The position numbers and the translations under genes are program-made. Under the pieces are notes generated by a model, which made no database searches, was not told the DNA's origin, and saw only the letters and a list, made by a program, of their open reading frames with translations. Positions 1 to 9,347 of a DNA stretch of 64,000 nt are shown in pieces (within the stretch, counting starts at the first letter, position 1; each line of letters opens with the position of its first letter). This DNA comes from Pseudomonas jinjuensis. Its GTDB lineage: Bacteria; Pseudomonadota; Gammaproteobacteria; Pseudomonadales; Pseudomonadaceae. The stretch lies in NCBI RefSeq assembly GCF_900103845.1, contig NZ_FNIJ01000013.1, positions 124,001 through 188,000 on the forward strand. The letters are read 5' to 3'.

Positions 1-779
1 GCCAGGGTCCAGGCGCACAGCGCCAGCCACAGGGCGGCAACGGGTACGGCGAGGTCCCGGCCGAGGGTCAGGACGCCGCCCAGCTCGGAACCGAAATCGG
101 GCAGGTTGATCAGGCGGTAGAGATCGGTGGGGTTGAGCAGCAGCAGCCAGGGCAGCAGGTTGGCGCTGACCTGGCCCTTGCCGATCACCAGCAGGGCCAG
201 CAGGGCGAGGTCGAACAGCAGCACGAAGAAGAACCACACCCCCAGTGCCAGGCCGGCGGCGGTGGACTTCTCGCTGACCCGGCTGCTCAACGCGTAGGCC
301 ATGGCCAGGAAGGTCCAGCCAAGCAGGCAGGACGACAGGATGAAACGGCCGAAGGAGCCCAGCAGCTGCGCCAGCGGTATGCCCGGAACCAGCACGGCGA
401 TGGCCAGCGCGGCGGCGGAAAAGCCCAGCAGCGTAGCCAGCCCGAGAATCAGGCCATGACCGAGGAACTTGCCGATCAGCAGTTGGCCGCGGCCCAGCGG
501 GTAGGTCAGCAGGAGCATCAGCGTGCCGCCCTCCTCCTCGCCGACGATGGCGTCATAGGCCAGCAGCAGGGCGATCAATGGCATCAGGAAAGTCGCCAGG
601 CTGGTCAGGCTGGCGAGCGTGGCCGGCAGCGAGGTGAAGCCCACCTGGCCGCTTGCCGCCGCGCCGAGCCAGGCGATGCCGACGGCAAGCAGGGCGAACA
701 GCAGGCTGATCGCGAGCAGCCAGCGATTGCGCAGGCCGTCGGCCAGTTCCTTGCGGGCGATGTTCCAGATCGGATTCAT
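1..779 (-). CDS. nosY: NosY, permease of the NosDFY copper-site maturation transporter (3' end cut by window)
   Basis: This is the membrane subunit that pairs with the NosF ATPase. NosDFY is needed to mature the copper centres of nitrous oxide reductase in the periplasm. The visible 259 residues start [19 protein letters not shown] and contain several long hydrophobic stretches, as in ABC-2 type permeases. The family is about 275 residues, so only a short C-terminal piece is missing beyond position 1. The ATG (777-779) overlaps the nosF stop by four bases (ATGA), which implies translational coupling. nosL would be expected just outside the window. Identity is confident from order and sequence. 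Confidence 0.93.
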   Translation of the reverse strand, partial: MNPIWNIARKELADGLRNRWLLAISLLFALLAVGIAWLGAAASGQVGFTSLPATLASLTSLATFLMPLIALLLAYDAIVGEEEGGTLMLLLTYPLGRGQLLIGKFLGHGLILGLATLLGFSAAALAIAVLVPGIPLAQLLGSFGRFILSSCLLGWTFLAMAYALSSRVSEKSTAAGLALGVWFFFVLLFDLALLALLVIGKGQVSANLLPWLLLLNPTDLYRLINLPDFGSELGGVLTLGRDLAVPVAALWLALCAWTL

Positions 780-1690
780 GCTGGGACTCCCGGGGCCGGT
801 TGCGTGCTTTCCATGTGGTGGCGGTAGAGGTCCTCCAGCGACGGCGGCAGCACCTCGAGCTCCTGCGCGCGCTCCGCGAGCAGCACATTGAGCACTTCGT
901 GCTGGCGCTCCTCGCCGACCCGCAGCTCCAGCCGCCGGCCATCCAGGACGGTGACGCCATGGCCCGCCGCACGCCAGTGCCGCGGCCAGTCGCCATCGGG
1001 CGTGCCGGCATAGCGGATGCGCACCGGCAGTCCGGCGTCCTTGCGCAGTTCGGCCAGGCTGCCGGCGGTCAGCAGCCGGCCCCTGGCGAGGATCGCGGCG
1101 CGGTCGATGTGCGCCTCGACGCCGGGCAGCACGTGGGAGCAGAGGATGATCCCGGTGCCCTGCGCGCGCAGGCGGTCCAGCCACTGGTACAGCTCGATGG
1201 TGGCGATGGGATCGAGGCCGACGGTGGGTTCGTCGAGCAGCAGCAGCTGCGGCTGGCCGAGCAATGCCTGGGCCAGGCCGAGGCGCTGGCGCATGCCCTT
1301 GGAGTAGGTCTTCACGCGGCGCCCCGCGGCGTGGCTCAGACCGACCTGTTCGAGCAGGTCGTTCACCTCGCAAGGCCGCGCACCCTTGAGCCGGGCGAAG
1401 TGCTGCAGCGTCTCGCGGCCGGTCAGTTGCGGGTAGAAGGTCACGTTCTCCGGCAGGAAGCCGATCCGCCGGCGTACGTCCGGGTCTTCCGGCGCCCGGC
1501 CGAATACCCGCACCGTGCCGCGGGTCGGGCGCAGTAGGCCGAGGATCAGCTTGATCGTGGTGGTCTTGCCGGCGCCGTTGTGCCCGAGCAGGCCGAGCAC
1601 CTCGCCGGCGCCGAGCTGGAGGTCGAGCCCGTGGAGGGCGGTGAAGCCGCCGTAGTCCAGGGAGGCTGCATGGATTTCGACGGGTTTCAT
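776..1690 (-). CDS. nosF: NosF, ATP-binding subunit of NosDFY
   Basis: Cytoplasmic ABC ATPase of 304 residues that powers NosDFY in the maturation of the NosZ copper site. The Walker A motif GHNGAGKTT lies near residues 36-44, the signature is [15 protein letters not shown] and Walker B is [12 protein letters not shown]. The ATG at 1690 overlaps the nosD stop by four bases (ATGA), which supports this start over longer in-frame options that would run into nosD. It overlaps nosY in the same way, so the three genes are tightly coupled. Confidence 0.95.
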   Translation of the reverse strand: MKPVEIHAASLDYGGFTALHGLDLQLGAGEVLGLLGHNGAGKTTTIKLILGLLRPTRGTVRVFGRAPEDPDVRRRIGFLPENVTFYPQLTGRETLQHFARLKGARPCEVNDLLEQVGLSHAAGRRVKTYSKGMRQRLGLAQALLGQPQLLLLDEPTVGLDPIATIELYQWLDRLRAQGTGIILCSHVLPGVEAHIDRAAILARGRLLTAGSLAELRKDAGLPVRIRYAGTPDGDWPRHWRAAGHGVTVLDGRRLELRVGEERQHEVLNVLLAERAQELEVLPPSLEDLYRHHMESTQPAPGVPA

Positions 1691-2952
1691 GGACGCGACT
1701 CCTCGTTCGGGGCCCGTATCAGCGGGGAGCTGTCGCGCACGCCGGGCGGGCGGATGACCGGAAAGGCGCGCTGGACCCAGCGCAGCAACTCGATGGCCGG
1801 GCTGGTCATCAGCAGTTGCACCTGCGGATACAGCCACAGCAACTGGTCGACCTTGTCGTTGGGTTCGTAGGCGACATCGCCGATTCCGTCGGCATTGCGG
1901 TCCCAGCCCAGGTAGTCGCTCCAGTAGTTGCCGCGGCCATCCGCCGACCATTCCTGGGTGCGGCTGGCGACGTACTTGACCTGCTGGCGGTTGCCGACGA
2001 AGGCATTGCCGCTGATGCGGTTGTCCTCGGAGCCAGCGGTCAGATGGATGCCCAGGGCGCTGCCCGCGAAGCGGTTGTCCTCGATGCGGTTGAACAGCGA
2101 GTTGTAGATGAACAGGGCCTTGCCCTCGGCTCCGGCGATCATGCTGTCGCCGCCGCCATCGCCGCTGCGGACATTTTCCACGCGGTTGTCGGTGAGCGTG
2201 GAATAGGTGATGTAGTTCATCAGGATGCCGTAGTTCTGATCGTCCACCGAACGGTTGCCGACGACGGTGAGCTTGCGGCTCTGCATCAGGGCGTAGCCGG
2301 TGCGGGTATGGCGGGTCAGGTTGCCGCTCACGCGGCTGTTGTGGGTGAACATGTAGTGCACGCCGTAGCGCAGGTCTTCGAAGCGGTTGTCTTCGATGGC
2401 GCTGTCGTTGGAGGTGTCGATGTAGACGCCGTCACGGGTCTGGCGCACCTGGTTGCCGCGCACCAGGGCGTTCTTCACCGCGTAGAGGTGGATGCCGTTG
2501 CCGCGGTCCTGGGAGCGCACGCTCGGGTCGCCCTGGATGCGGTTGTCGAGGATCTGGACGTCCTGGGTGGCGTCGATCCAGACGCCGAAACCGATGCCTT
2601 GCAGGTCATTGCCGCGCACGATCGTGCCGGTGGCGATCTTGTCGACAAAGATCGCCGCGTCCATGGCCGTCAGGTCGTGCCCCCAGTTGCGCAGGGTGCA
2701 GCCTTCGACGGTGACGCCGGGTACCTGGACGTGCAGCGTGCTGCCCTGGCCCTGGCCGTCGATCAGCGCGCCCGGCGCGCAGCGCAGGTGCAGTGGATGG
2801 TCAATGAAGAAGTTGCCGGTGTAGGTGCCGGCCGGCAGCGTCCGGATATTCCCGTCGGCCTGCAGCGGCAACTGGTCGATGGCTTGCGGCTGCGCCTGGA
2901 CGCCTGCCGCGATCAACAGCAGCAGGGCAAGACTCGGCCTCGATAGTCCCAT
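1687..2952 (-). CDS. nosD: NosD, periplasmic right-handed beta-helix copper-maturation protein
   Basis: A 421-residue exported protein. The N terminus [20 protein letters not shown] is a typical Sec signal peptide cleaved near residue 20. The remainder is a run of short repeats with patterns such as [17 protein letters not shown] and RGNDLQGIG, characteristic of CASH/NosD right-handed beta-helix proteins. It is thought to work with NosFY in delivering copper or sulfur to the NosZ active site. The ATG at 2952 places the signal peptide at the start; an upstream in-frame extension would overlap the nosZ 3' end. It lies 58 bases after nosZ and is coupled to nosF. Confidence 0.94.
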   Translation of the reverse strand: MGLSRPSLALLLLIAAGVQAQPQAIDQLPLQADGNIRTLPAGTYTGNFFIDHPLHLRCAPGALIDGQGQGSTLHVQVPGVTVEGCTLRNWGHDLTAMDAAIFVDKIATGTIVRGNDLQGIGFGVWIDATQDVQILDNRIQGDPSVRSQDRGNGIHLYAVKNALVRGNQVRQTRDGVYIDTSNDSAIEDNRFEDLRYGVHYMFTHNSRVSGNLTRHTRTGYALMQSRKLTVVGNRSVDDQNYGILMNYITYSTLTDNRVENVRSGDGGGDSMIAGAEGKALFIYNSLFNRIEDNRFAGSALGIHLTAGSEDNRISGNAFVGNRQQVKYVASRTQEWSADGRGNYWSDYLGWDRNADGIGDVAYEPNDKVDQLLWLYPQVQLLMTSPAIELLRWVQRAFPVIRPPGVRDSSPLIRAPNEESRP

Positions 2953-3010
2953 GCAACACCTTCTCGTCGATGCCCCGCCAGCGGCTGCCGGCGGGGCCAG
3001 GGGCCTGGAA

Positions 3011-4918
3011 TCAGGCCTTTTCCACCAGCATGCGGCCGACCATTTCCATGTGCAGCGCATGACAGAACCAGCTGCAGTAATACCAGTGCAGGCCGGGCTT
3101 GTCGGCGGTGAAGGTGATCGAGGAGGTCTGCTGCGGGCTGATCTCCATGCTCACGCCGTGGTTGACCATGACGAAGCCGTGGCTGACGTCTTCGATCTCG
3201 TCGATGTTGGTGATGGTCACGGTGACTTCGTCGCCCTGCTTCACGGTGAATTCCGTGATGCCGTAGGTGGGCGCCGACGAGGTCATGTACACGCGCACCT
3301 TCTTGCCGTCGCGGATGACCTTGTTGTCCTTCATCAGGTCGATGCCGTCGGCCTTGGCCCGTTCCACGGTCGGGGCGAAGAACGGATCGTTGCGGTCCCA
3401 GATCTTCTTGGTCTTGATCTGGTCGCGGCGGGCCAGGATGCAGTCGTGCGGCTCGGCGAAGGTGGGGCCGTCGTGGAGCAGCTTCATTTCGTCGCCGGAG
3501 ATGTCGATCAGCTGGTCGTTCTCCGGGTGCAGCGGGCCGGTCGGCAGGAAGCGGTCCTTGGAGAACTTGCTCAGCACGATGATCCACTTGCCGTCGGCCT
3601 CGCTGGTCTCGGTCAGCGAGGCGTGGTTGTGGCCGGGCTGGTACTGGACGTCGAGCTTCTGGCGGATGTAGTCGACCTTCTCGCCCTTGTAGGCGCGGCG
3701 GGCGTCTTCCAGGTTCCACTTGACCAGTTGGCTGTCGATGAACAGCGTGGTGTAGGCGTTGCCGCGGCCGTCAAAGGTGGTGTGCAGCGGACCGAGGCCC
3801 AGTTCCGGCTCGCCAACCACTACGTCACGCGGCTCCTTGAGCTTGCCGGCGAACAGGTCGGGGAGCTTGTCGATGGCGATCATGGTGCAGGTCGGGGACA
3901 GCTTGCCGTTGGCGATGAAGTACTTGCCGTCCGGCGAGGTGTTGAGGCCGTGGGGGTTCTTCGGCACCGGGATGTAACGGGTGACGGCGCTGTCCTTGCC
4001 GTCCTTCTTGCGGCCGTCGACTACCGGCACCTTGCTGTCGCCCAGGGTGATGAAGCGCTTGGCCTTGATTTCCTTCTCGATCGCCGGGATGTCGAACACC
4101 ACCACCCAGTCGCGCTCGTTGCGCATCATGCCGGCGAGGTCGGTGGCCTTCTCCGAGTTGTAGCAGGTGGAGGCAGCGAAGCGACCGGTGTAGTCCGCGT
4201 CGGTGTTGTCGAGGTTGCCGTCGACGATCACCTGCCAGGCCACTTCCATGGTCTCGGCATCGACCGCGTTGTACATGGTGAAGGCGTTGTCGCCGGTGAT
4301 GTCGAAGCTCGATCCGTCGTTGGGGTGCGGGATGACGAACTCGGCGTTGCAGAACACGTACTTGGTGTGCGGCACCTTCTGCAGGCGCAGGCCGTGGATC
4401 GCCTGCACGTTGGGGATGGTGGTGATCTTGTCGCACTTCATGATGTCCAGACGGATACGTGCGACGCGGCTGTTGGCCTTGTCGTTGATGAACAGGTACT
4501 TGCCGTCGTACTTGCCGTCGGTCATCGAGATGTGCGGGTGGTGGCAGTCGCCGTTGAGGAAGCGTGCGCTTTCACCGAGGACATGCTTGCTCTCGTTGGT
4601 CAGGCCCCAGCCGGTGGCCGAGTCGACGTTGAACACCGGGATGCGCATCAGTTCGCGCATCGACGGAACGCCCATCACCCGCACTTCACCCTGGTGGCCG
4701 CCGCTCCAGAAGCCGTAGTAATCGTCCAGCTCGCCGGGGGCGACATGGATGGCGTCCTGGGCCGACTTGACCGCATCCGCCCAGGCCTCGCGCGAGGTGA
4801 ACGCGCCCATCGAACCCGCGGTCACCAGCGCCGCGGCGCCGGTGACCGCGGAGGCACCGAGGAATCCGCGCCTGCTGAGCCCGGCAATCTCGTCCTGCTG
4901 CTGTTTCTTCTCAGTCAT
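3011..4918 (-). CDS. nosZ: NosZ, Tat-exported (clade I) nitrous oxide reductase
   Basis: Terminal reductase converting N2O to N2 in the periplasm; 635 residues. A twin-arginine signal, SRRGFLGAS at residues 15-23, marks the clade I (Tat) type. The CuZ histidine segment is seen as [13 protein letters not shown]. The C-terminal CuA domain carries SHGF and the [12 protein letters not shown] ligand set (Cys about 615 and 619, His 623, Met 626), so the enzyme looks intact. The ATG at 4918 follows a strong GGAAGGAG ribosome site. nosR ends 28 bases upstream. Confidence 0.98.
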   Translation of the reverse strand: MTEKKQQQDEIAGLSRRGFLGASAVTGAAALVTAGSMGAFTSREAWADAVKSAQDAIHVAPGELDDYYGFWSGGHQGEVRVMGVPSMRELMRIPVFNVDSATGWGLTNESKHVLGESARFLNGDCHHPHISMTDGKYDGKYLFINDKANSRVARIRLDIMKCDKITTIPNVQAIHGLRLQKVPHTKYVFCNAEFVIPHPNDGSSFDITGDNAFTMYNAVDAETMEVAWQVIVDGNLDNTDADYTGRFAASTCYNSEKATDLAGMMRNERDWVVVFDIPAIEKEIKAKRFITLGDSKVPVVDGRKKDGKDSAVTRYIPVPKNPHGLNTSPDGKYFIANGKLSPTCTMIAIDKLPDLFAGKLKEPRDVVVGEPELGLGPLHTTFDGRGNAYTTLFIDSQLVKWNLEDARRAYKGEKVDYIRQKLDVQYQPGHNHASLTETSEADGKWIIVLSKFSKDRFLPTGPLHPENDQLIDISGDEMKLLHDGPTFAEPHDCILARRDQIKTKKIWDRNDPFFAPTVERAKADGIDLMKDNKVIRDGKKVRVYMTSSAPTYGITEFTVKQGDEVTVTITNIDEIEDVSHGFVMVNHGVSMEISPQQTSSITFTADKPGLHWYYCSWFCHALHMEMVGRMLVEKA

Positions 4919-4946
4919 GTCCTGCTCCTTCCTTAAAGGCGAATGT

Positions 4947-7091
4947 TCAGATCTCTTGCACCGCGATAAGCTCGGCATCGTTCGTGGTTGCGCGTTTGCC
5001 ACGCTTCTTGCGCTTGTTCACCAGCGGCGGGCACTTGTTCTCGTTGTGGTAGGTCATCTGGCAGTCGAGGCAGTAGTGGCACTCGTTGGCATTGATCCGG
5101 CCGTCCGGATGGATGGCCTGGATCTCGCATTCCCTGGCGCAGAGCTGGCAGGGCTGGCCGCATTCCTTGCGGCGCTTGAGCCAGTCGAACAGACGCGCCT
5201 TGCCGGGGATCGCCAGGGCGGCGCCCAATGGGCAGACGTAGCGGCAATAGACCTTGCGGCTGAACAGGTTGACGATCAGCAGAACCGCGACGTAGGCGAC
5301 GAACCACCACTGGCGGTCGAAGTGCAGGGTGATGGCGGTCTTGAACGGTTCCACCTCGGCGACCTGCTCGGCGGTGGATAGCGATTCCAGGGAGAGGCCG
5401 AACAGCACCAGCAGGACGATGTACTTGATCGCCCACAGCCGTTCATGGACCGCGAAGGGCAGCTCGAACTGTGGCACCTTGAGCTTGCGCGCGGCTTCGT
5501 TGAGCAGCTCCTGCAGGGCGCCGAACGGGCAGAGCCAGCCGCAGAACACGCCGCGTCCCCAGAGCAGGATGCTGGCGGCGGTGAAGGTCCAGAGGATGAA
5601 CAGCACCGGGTCGATGAGGAACAGTTCCCAACGGAAGCCTTCGAACAGCGAATGGACGAAGGTCAGCACGTTGACCACCGAGAGCTGGCCCAGGCAGTAC
5701 CAGCCGATATACACCAGGGTGAACAGCAGGTAGCCACGGCGCAGCCAGTGCAGCAGCTGCGGCCGGCGGGTCAGGTTGTCCTGCAGGAAGAGAATCACGG
5801 CGAGCAGGCCCAGAGCGCCGAGCAGCACGCCGATCTGGAAGCTCTTCTGGTACCAGACGCGTAGCCAGATCGGCCGCTTGGCGTCTTCCAGCGCTTCGAG
5901 TTCCTCGGCGCTGGGCTGCGGGCGGTCCAGGTAGGCTTCGGGCGTCTGGTAGGACAGGTTGAAGGTGGTGAACAGGCTGGCCACCGGACCGGTCTGGCGG
6001 CGCACCAGCAGCTCCAGGTCCCAGGGGGTGCCCGGGTCGAAACGCTGCGCCGCGCGGGCGATGAAGATCGCCATCTCGGGGAAGTGCGGCATGCCGGTGG
6101 CGTAGGTGTCCGAGAGCCGGATGTAGTCGAGGTCGCGGAAGCTCATGATGTCGCCGAACTGGCGGATCTGCACCCGGTCGAAGATGCCGCCGCGCACGTA
6201 GCCCGAGCCCTTGAACGAGTACTGGCCGTCGCCCATTACCACCACGGCTTGCTCGCCGGGCTTCAGGCTGTCCATCAGGTCGCGGTACTGCCGCTCGCCG
6301 AGCAGGTTGCGACCGATGCTCGGCGGGTTGAGCAGCGCGGTATAGAGGTCGATGAAGGTTTCCTCCCGCTGCTGCGGGTCGTTGGCCTTGCCCACCTTCT
6401 CCGCCTCGGTACCCTTGAAGGCGTCGTCGATCTGCCCGCGGGTCAGCGTCAGCCGGCGGATGGCACCGCTGCCGAGCATTTCGTCCCAGCTCGCGCTCTG
6501 GAACAGGTCGGCGCGCACGCTGGCGGGCTTGGGCCGTACCTTGCCGGTATCCTTGATCAGGCCGAGGGAGACCGCCACGGTGCTGGCGGCGCGCATGACG
6601 ATCTCGTTGACCACCATGACGGTCACGGTGGCGCCGGCGACGGCATCCACGGTGACCGTCTGCGGATCGCCGGAGCGGCCCACGGCGACCCGCTGGTCGG
6701 CGCGAAGCCCGGAGTAGCCGGCGGTAAAGGCGTGCAGTTTCGCTTCGGGAATGCCGATCAGCAGGATCGGCTCATGGTGTTCGAGGACGTAGGCGTCGCG
6801 AATCACGGCTTGCGGATCGAGGATCACCTGGACGTTGATCGGCTTGCCGGAGTAAGCCGGCATGCGGGTGACGCTGAAGCTCTGGAAGGCATAGCCGAGA
6901 AGCTTGTCGCCCTGGGACAGGCGCCGTACGCCGTATTCGCCTTCGGGCTCGCCGATATGATCGACTTGGGGGAACACCTGCCGGATGCGGGTGCGTTCCA
7001 GGTCGCTGAGGTCGGCGCCGTGGACCGCCAGACTGACCACCAGCAACAGCCAGCCGAGCAGTGTCCCGAACAGATTGCGAACGCCGACCAT
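4947..7091 (-). CDS. nosR: NosR, membrane flavo-iron-sulfur protein for N2O respiration
   Basis: A 714-residue inner-membrane protein required for nos expression and for electron delivery to NosZ. After a signal-like N terminus ([17 protein letters not shown]) comes a periplasmic FMN-binding domain with the AGAT motif that usually carries covalent flavin. Then come membrane segments holding NapH-like CxxxCP motifs ([27 protein letters not shown]). The cytoplasmic C terminus has two ferredoxin-type clusters ([15 protein letters not shown] and [13 protein letters not shown]). All expected motifs are present. The start at 7091 has GGAGGAAGG upstream. It lies 77 bases after the cytochrome gene and 28 before nosZ. 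Confidence 0.96.
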   Translation of the reverse strand: MVGVRNLFGTLLGWLLLVVSLAVHGADLSDLERTRIRQVFPQVDHIGEPEGEYGVRRLSQGDKLLGYAFQSFSVTRMPAYSGKPINVQVILDPQAVIRDAYVLEHHEPILLIGIPEAKLHAFTAGYSGLRADQRVAVGRSGDPQTVTVDAVAGATVTVMVVNEIVMRAASTVAVSLGLIKDTGKVRPKPASVRADLFQSASWDEMLGSGAIRRLTLTRGQIDDAFKGTEAEKVGKANDPQQREETFIDLYTALLNPPSIGRNLLGERQYRDLMDSLKPGEQAVVVMGDGQYSFKGSGYVRGGIFDRVQIRQFGDIMSFRDLDYIRLSDTYATGMPHFPEMAIFIARAAQRFDPGTPWDLELLVRRQTGPVASLFTTFNLSYQTPEAYLDRPQPSAEELEALEDAKRPIWLRVWYQKSFQIGVLLGALGLLAVILFLQDNLTRRPQLLHWLRRGYLLFTLVYIGWYCLGQLSVVNVLTFVHSLFEGFRWELFLIDPVLFILWTFTAASILLWGRGVFCGWLCPFGALQELLNEAARKLKVPQFELPFAVHERLWAIKYIVLLVLFGLSLESLSTAEQVAEVEPFKTAITLHFDRQWWFVAYVAVLLIVNLFSRKVYCRYVCPLGAALAIPGKARLFDWLKRRKECGQPCQLCARECEIQAIHPDGRINANECHYCLDCQMTYHNENKCPPLVNKRKKRGKRATTNDAELIAVQEI

Positions 7092-7168
7092 GGGGCCCCT
7101 TCCTCCATTTACCGCTAGTTGGGCCGTGATGCATCAGAGGGCGGTGGTGACCGACCTCGCACCAGGGA

Positions 7169-7480
7169 TTACTTGAGGGTGACGATCCAGTCGGCCAGGG
7201 TCTTGGCCTCTTCCGGGGTCACGTTGTTCGGCGGCATCTGCATCTGGCCCCACTTGCCTTTGCTGCCAGCAGTGATGCTCTTGACGATCTGGTCAACGCC
7301 ATCCTTCTGCGCGGCGTACTTGGCACCGACCTCGCGGAGGGGCGGTCCGATCATCTTCGAGTCAACGGTGTGGCAGCCCACGCAGGGCTTCGACTTGAAC
7401 AGGTCTTCGCCGGGGCTGGCCATTGCAGTGGCCTGGAACACCAGACCACCGAACAGTACGGCAAGCAGGGCTTTGTTCAT
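7169..7480 (-). CDS. c551-like monohaem cytochrome c leading the nos genes
   Basis: A 103-residue periplasmic class I cytochrome c. It has a signal peptide (residues 1-21), one haem motif CVGCH at residues 33-37, and MQMPP near residue 82 supplying the axial Met. It resembles cytochrome c551 (NirM type) in length and in the MPP-N-V and ADWIV C-terminal pattern. The ATG at 7480 has GAGGAG eight bases upstream; a GTG two codons earlier is possible but less well placed. Its position just upstream of nosR, behind an FNR-type box, suggests it feeds electrons to NosR/NosZ (inference). It could equally serve a nitrite reductase encoded elsewhere. Confidence 0.87.
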   Translation of the reverse strand: MNKALLAVLFGGLVFQATAMASPGEDLFKSKPCVGCHTVDSKMIGPPLREVGAKYAAQKDGVDQIVKSITAGSKGKWGQMQMPPNNVTPEEAKTLADWIVTLK

Positions 7481-7581
7481 GAACACATCTCCTCATTGGT
7501 TTAGCGTCTCGGCGCCGGTTGGGTCCGACGAAGCATGGACGGAATTGGCGGCGATTCTAGGAGGGCGCGGGCGGCTTCCTC

Positions 7582-7595
7582 TTGATGGAAATCAA
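7582..7595. promoter_or_regulatory. Perfect FNR/ANR/DNR box upstream of the cytochrome-nos genes
   Basis: TTGAT-GGAA-ATCAA is an exact match to the FNR-family consensus TTGATNNNNATCAA. It is centred about 108 bases upstream of the cytochrome ATG (minus) and about 88 bases upstream of the nirQ-like remnant (plus), so it lies in a divergent control region. Oxygen (ANR) or NO (DNR) control of the nos genes is expected from other pseudomonads. Which regulator binds here cannot be told from the site. Confidence 0.85.
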
Positions 7596-7676
7596 GAGCT
7601 TACGCCGCCGTGCCTGAGGCAATGCGCCGCAGTGGCTAGCTTGCCCAGCCGTAGCTTTCGACGAAGCCCCCACGCC

Positions 7677-7800
7677 ATGAACGCCCCCGCGCAGGACGTT
7701 TCGCCGCTGTTCTACCAGCCGACCGCAACGAGGTGGCGCCGTTCACCGAGACCTCCGCGCAGGGCATGCCGGTGCCGAGCGTACCGGGCGGGACCCCGGC
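7677..7800 (+). pseudogene. Remnant of the 5' end of a NirQ/NorQ-like AAA ATPase gene
   Basis: The ATG at 7677 begins MNAPAQDVSPLFYQPT. A one-base loss near 7725 then shifts the frame, and the reading continues as NEVAPFTETSAQGMPV (from about 7726). Rejoined, this matches the conserved start of NirQ/NorQ/CbbQ ATPases (FYxPTGNEvxxF...GxPxLLKGPTGCGKT). The Walker A region and everything after it are degraded or missing, and similarity fades after about 7790. NirQ proteins act in maturation of nitrite or NO reductase. The call rests on recalled family sequence over a short stretch and is moderately sure. Confidence 0.55.
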
Positions 7801-7805
7801 GGTGG

Positions 7806-8130
7806 CGGCCTGCTGCTGTTCCGCCTGGAGAACCAGTTCAGCTGGTCCGAGCACGTCGAGCTGGACCGCGCCAGCGACAACAGTGAAGACCTCGATGCAG
7901 CGCGCGTGGCCGACGACCTCCAGCACCTTCTCCTGGCTGTCCGGGGGTCAGGAGGTAGATCTTCACCGCGCCGGAAATCACGAAATAGAAGGCGTGCGCG
8001 GGCTCACCCCGGAGGAACAGCCTGTCGCCTTTCTCCAGGTCGAGCAGTGTACCGGTGGCGAGCAACTGCTCCAGCCCGGCAGCGTCACGAGACAAGCTGT
8101 CACTGGTAGCCTCCTGGCTCCGGGGCCGTT
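7806..8130 (-). pseudogene. Frameshifted, truncated dnr-like Crp/Fnr regulator (sensor domain only)
   Basis: On the minus strand one frame reads LEKGDRLFLRGEPAHAFYFV and ISGAVKIYLLTP, very like the cyclic-nucleotide-binding-type domain of Dnr. At a run of five G (7943-7947, plus strand) the frame breaks. Dropping one base restores DSQEKVLEVVG, then AVQLDVLGPAELVL. No dimerisation helix or DNA-binding domain follows, so the gene lacks its C-terminal half. It begins directly after the dnrN stop on the same strand. In P. stutzeri a regulator gene (dnrS) is linked to dnrN, which fits the arrangement. A sequencing slip could explain the frameshift but not the missing domain. Confidence 0.72.
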
Positions 8131-8132
8131 CC

Positions 8133-8816
8133 TCAGGTCGGGTGGTTGGCGCCGAGGAACAGCAGGTTGTTCTCCAGGTGGATGTGCTGCATCAGGTCGC
8201 GGCGCAGCTCCTCCAGCCCGGCATACAGGCGGCGCCAGCTGTTGCAGCCATCGGAAGGCACGGTGAGACCTTCGGTGAGATCGGCCAGCACCGCCAGCGA
8301 CTGCGAATGCTCGTCATGCTCATGGCGCATCACGCCGATCGGACCCTGCACTTGGGCCAGCGGAATGCCCTGGCGCAGCCAGGGGAAGAGCACGCTTTCC
8401 TCCTTGCACATATGCCATTCCAGCTCTTCCTGGATCTTCTTCAGGTGCGCGGTCAGCCCGACCGGGCACTGCGGGTGCGCAGCGTGGGTGGTCTCCACCC
8501 GCTCCGCCAGCGGGATCAGCGCCGGTAGCTGCTCGCGGTGGACCTTGTGGTAGCGATCGAGGATGTGGTCGATCAGCTGGTCGTTGCTGGCCAGGCGCCA
8601 GTCGACCCACCCGCAGGACTGTTCGTTGGCCGGTGGCAGGGCCCGCAGTTCGTCGGCGATGCGCTGGGCGTCGAGACCCTGTTCGCTGGCGGCCTCGCGC
8701 AGGCTGCGCTGGCCGGTGCAGCAAAAATCGAGTTGGTAGTCGTGGAACAGCGCGGTGCTGCCCGGCAGGCTGAAGGCCAGGTCGCTCAGCGTGCGTTCGA
8801 TGAGGTTGTCGGTCAT
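8133..8816 (-). CDS. dnrN: DnrN/YtfE (RIC) di-iron protein for iron-sulfur cluster repair
   Basis: A 227-residue cytoplasmic protein, full length for the RIC/ScdA/YtfE family, which protects and repairs iron-sulfur clusters under NO stress. An N-terminal ScdA-type segment includes FHDYQLDFCCTGQRSL. The C-terminal four-helix hemerythrin-like domain has metal-ligand patterns WHMCKEESVLFPWL, RHEHDEHS and HIHLENNLLF. The gene appears intact despite lying between two regulator remnants. An FNR-like box at 8903-8916 upstream suggests NO or low-oxygen induction. The ATG at 8816 is the only start that keeps the family N terminus. Confidence 0.92.
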   Translation of the reverse strand: MTDNLIERTLSDLAFSLPGSTALFHDYQLDFCCTGQRSLREAASEQGLDAQRIADELRALPPANEQSCGWVDWRLASNDQLIDHILDRYHKVHREQLPALIPLAERVETTHAAHPQCPVGLTAHLKKIQEELEWHMCKEESVLFPWLRQGIPLAQVQGPIGVMRHEHDEHSQSLAVLADLTEGLTVPSDGCNSWRRLYAGLEELRRDLMQHIHLENNLLFLGANHPT

Positions 8817-8902
8817 GGCGGGCCTCGGGTGGGGTGGGGTACGGCGGCCGCAGTCGTCGTGGCGGTGGCGCCCAGTCTAGGGAAGGGCGCACGCGAAGCT
8901 CC

Positions 8903-8916
8903 TTGATGGCAGTCAA
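8903..8916. promoter_or_regulatory. FNR-type box upstream of dnrN
   Basis: TTGAT-GGCA-GTCAA matches the FNR/DNR consensus with one mismatch. It is centred about 93 bases upstream of the dnrN ATG. It overlaps the stop codon (8913-8915) of the upstream helix-turn-helix remnant. Confidence 0.7.
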
Positions 8917-9098
8917 ACGCCTTCGCAGGCGGGTTCCCGCTCGTCTCCGCCGGCGATCAGCATCAGTTGCTGCCGGCAGCACACCTGCAGCTTTTGCCGG
9001 CCGCCGCACACCAGGCCGCGATCCTCCCAGGCGCTGAGGATGCGCGAGACGGTGTGCAGGGTGCGACGGGAAAGGGACATCTCTCCCTGATCATGCAT
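8913..9098 (-). pseudogene. Orphan C-terminal DNA-binding fragment of a Crp/Fnr-family regulator
   Basis: The minus strand reads MHDQGEMSLSRRTLHTVSRI then LSAWEDRGLVCGGRQKLQV and ends REPACEGV. The SRRTLHTVSRILSAWEDRGLV stretch has the recognition-helix and wing pattern of Crp/Fnr regulators. An intact regulator would need some 170 more residues upstream, but that DNA is non-coding and carries the promoter region of the divergent gene at 9348. The fragment is therefore most likely a gene remnant. It is separated by dnrN from the sensor-domain remnant, so the two may or may not come from one ancestral gene. Confidence 0.6.
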
Positions 9099-9347
9099 GG
9101 GTACATCTCCATATTGGGCAAACTGTCCGATAGGCACAGAGATAGCCTTTGGATCGGAGCTTTCTTTGAGCCTCAACAAACAAGCCTGCAGCTGGACAGC
9201 GTGTCGCAGGCCCTGTTGCGCGGTAGATCGCGTTAACCGTCTTGCTCGGACGGAAGCGGGCAAGTGCGGGCGTGGCGAGGTAAGATTCCTTCCATTGAGC
9301 TGACATCCCGGGCCCGGCGTGCGGGTTTCATCGGACAAGGACTTTTC

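Noticed and set aside
2825-4936. Long plus-strand open frame opposite nosZ
   Set aside because: Antisense shadow of an unmistakable nosZ; no ribosome site or domain.
7092-7168. A separate FNR box or promoter directly in front of nosR
   Set aside because: No TTGATNNNNATCAA-like sequence is present; the only box lies upstream of the cytochrome gene.
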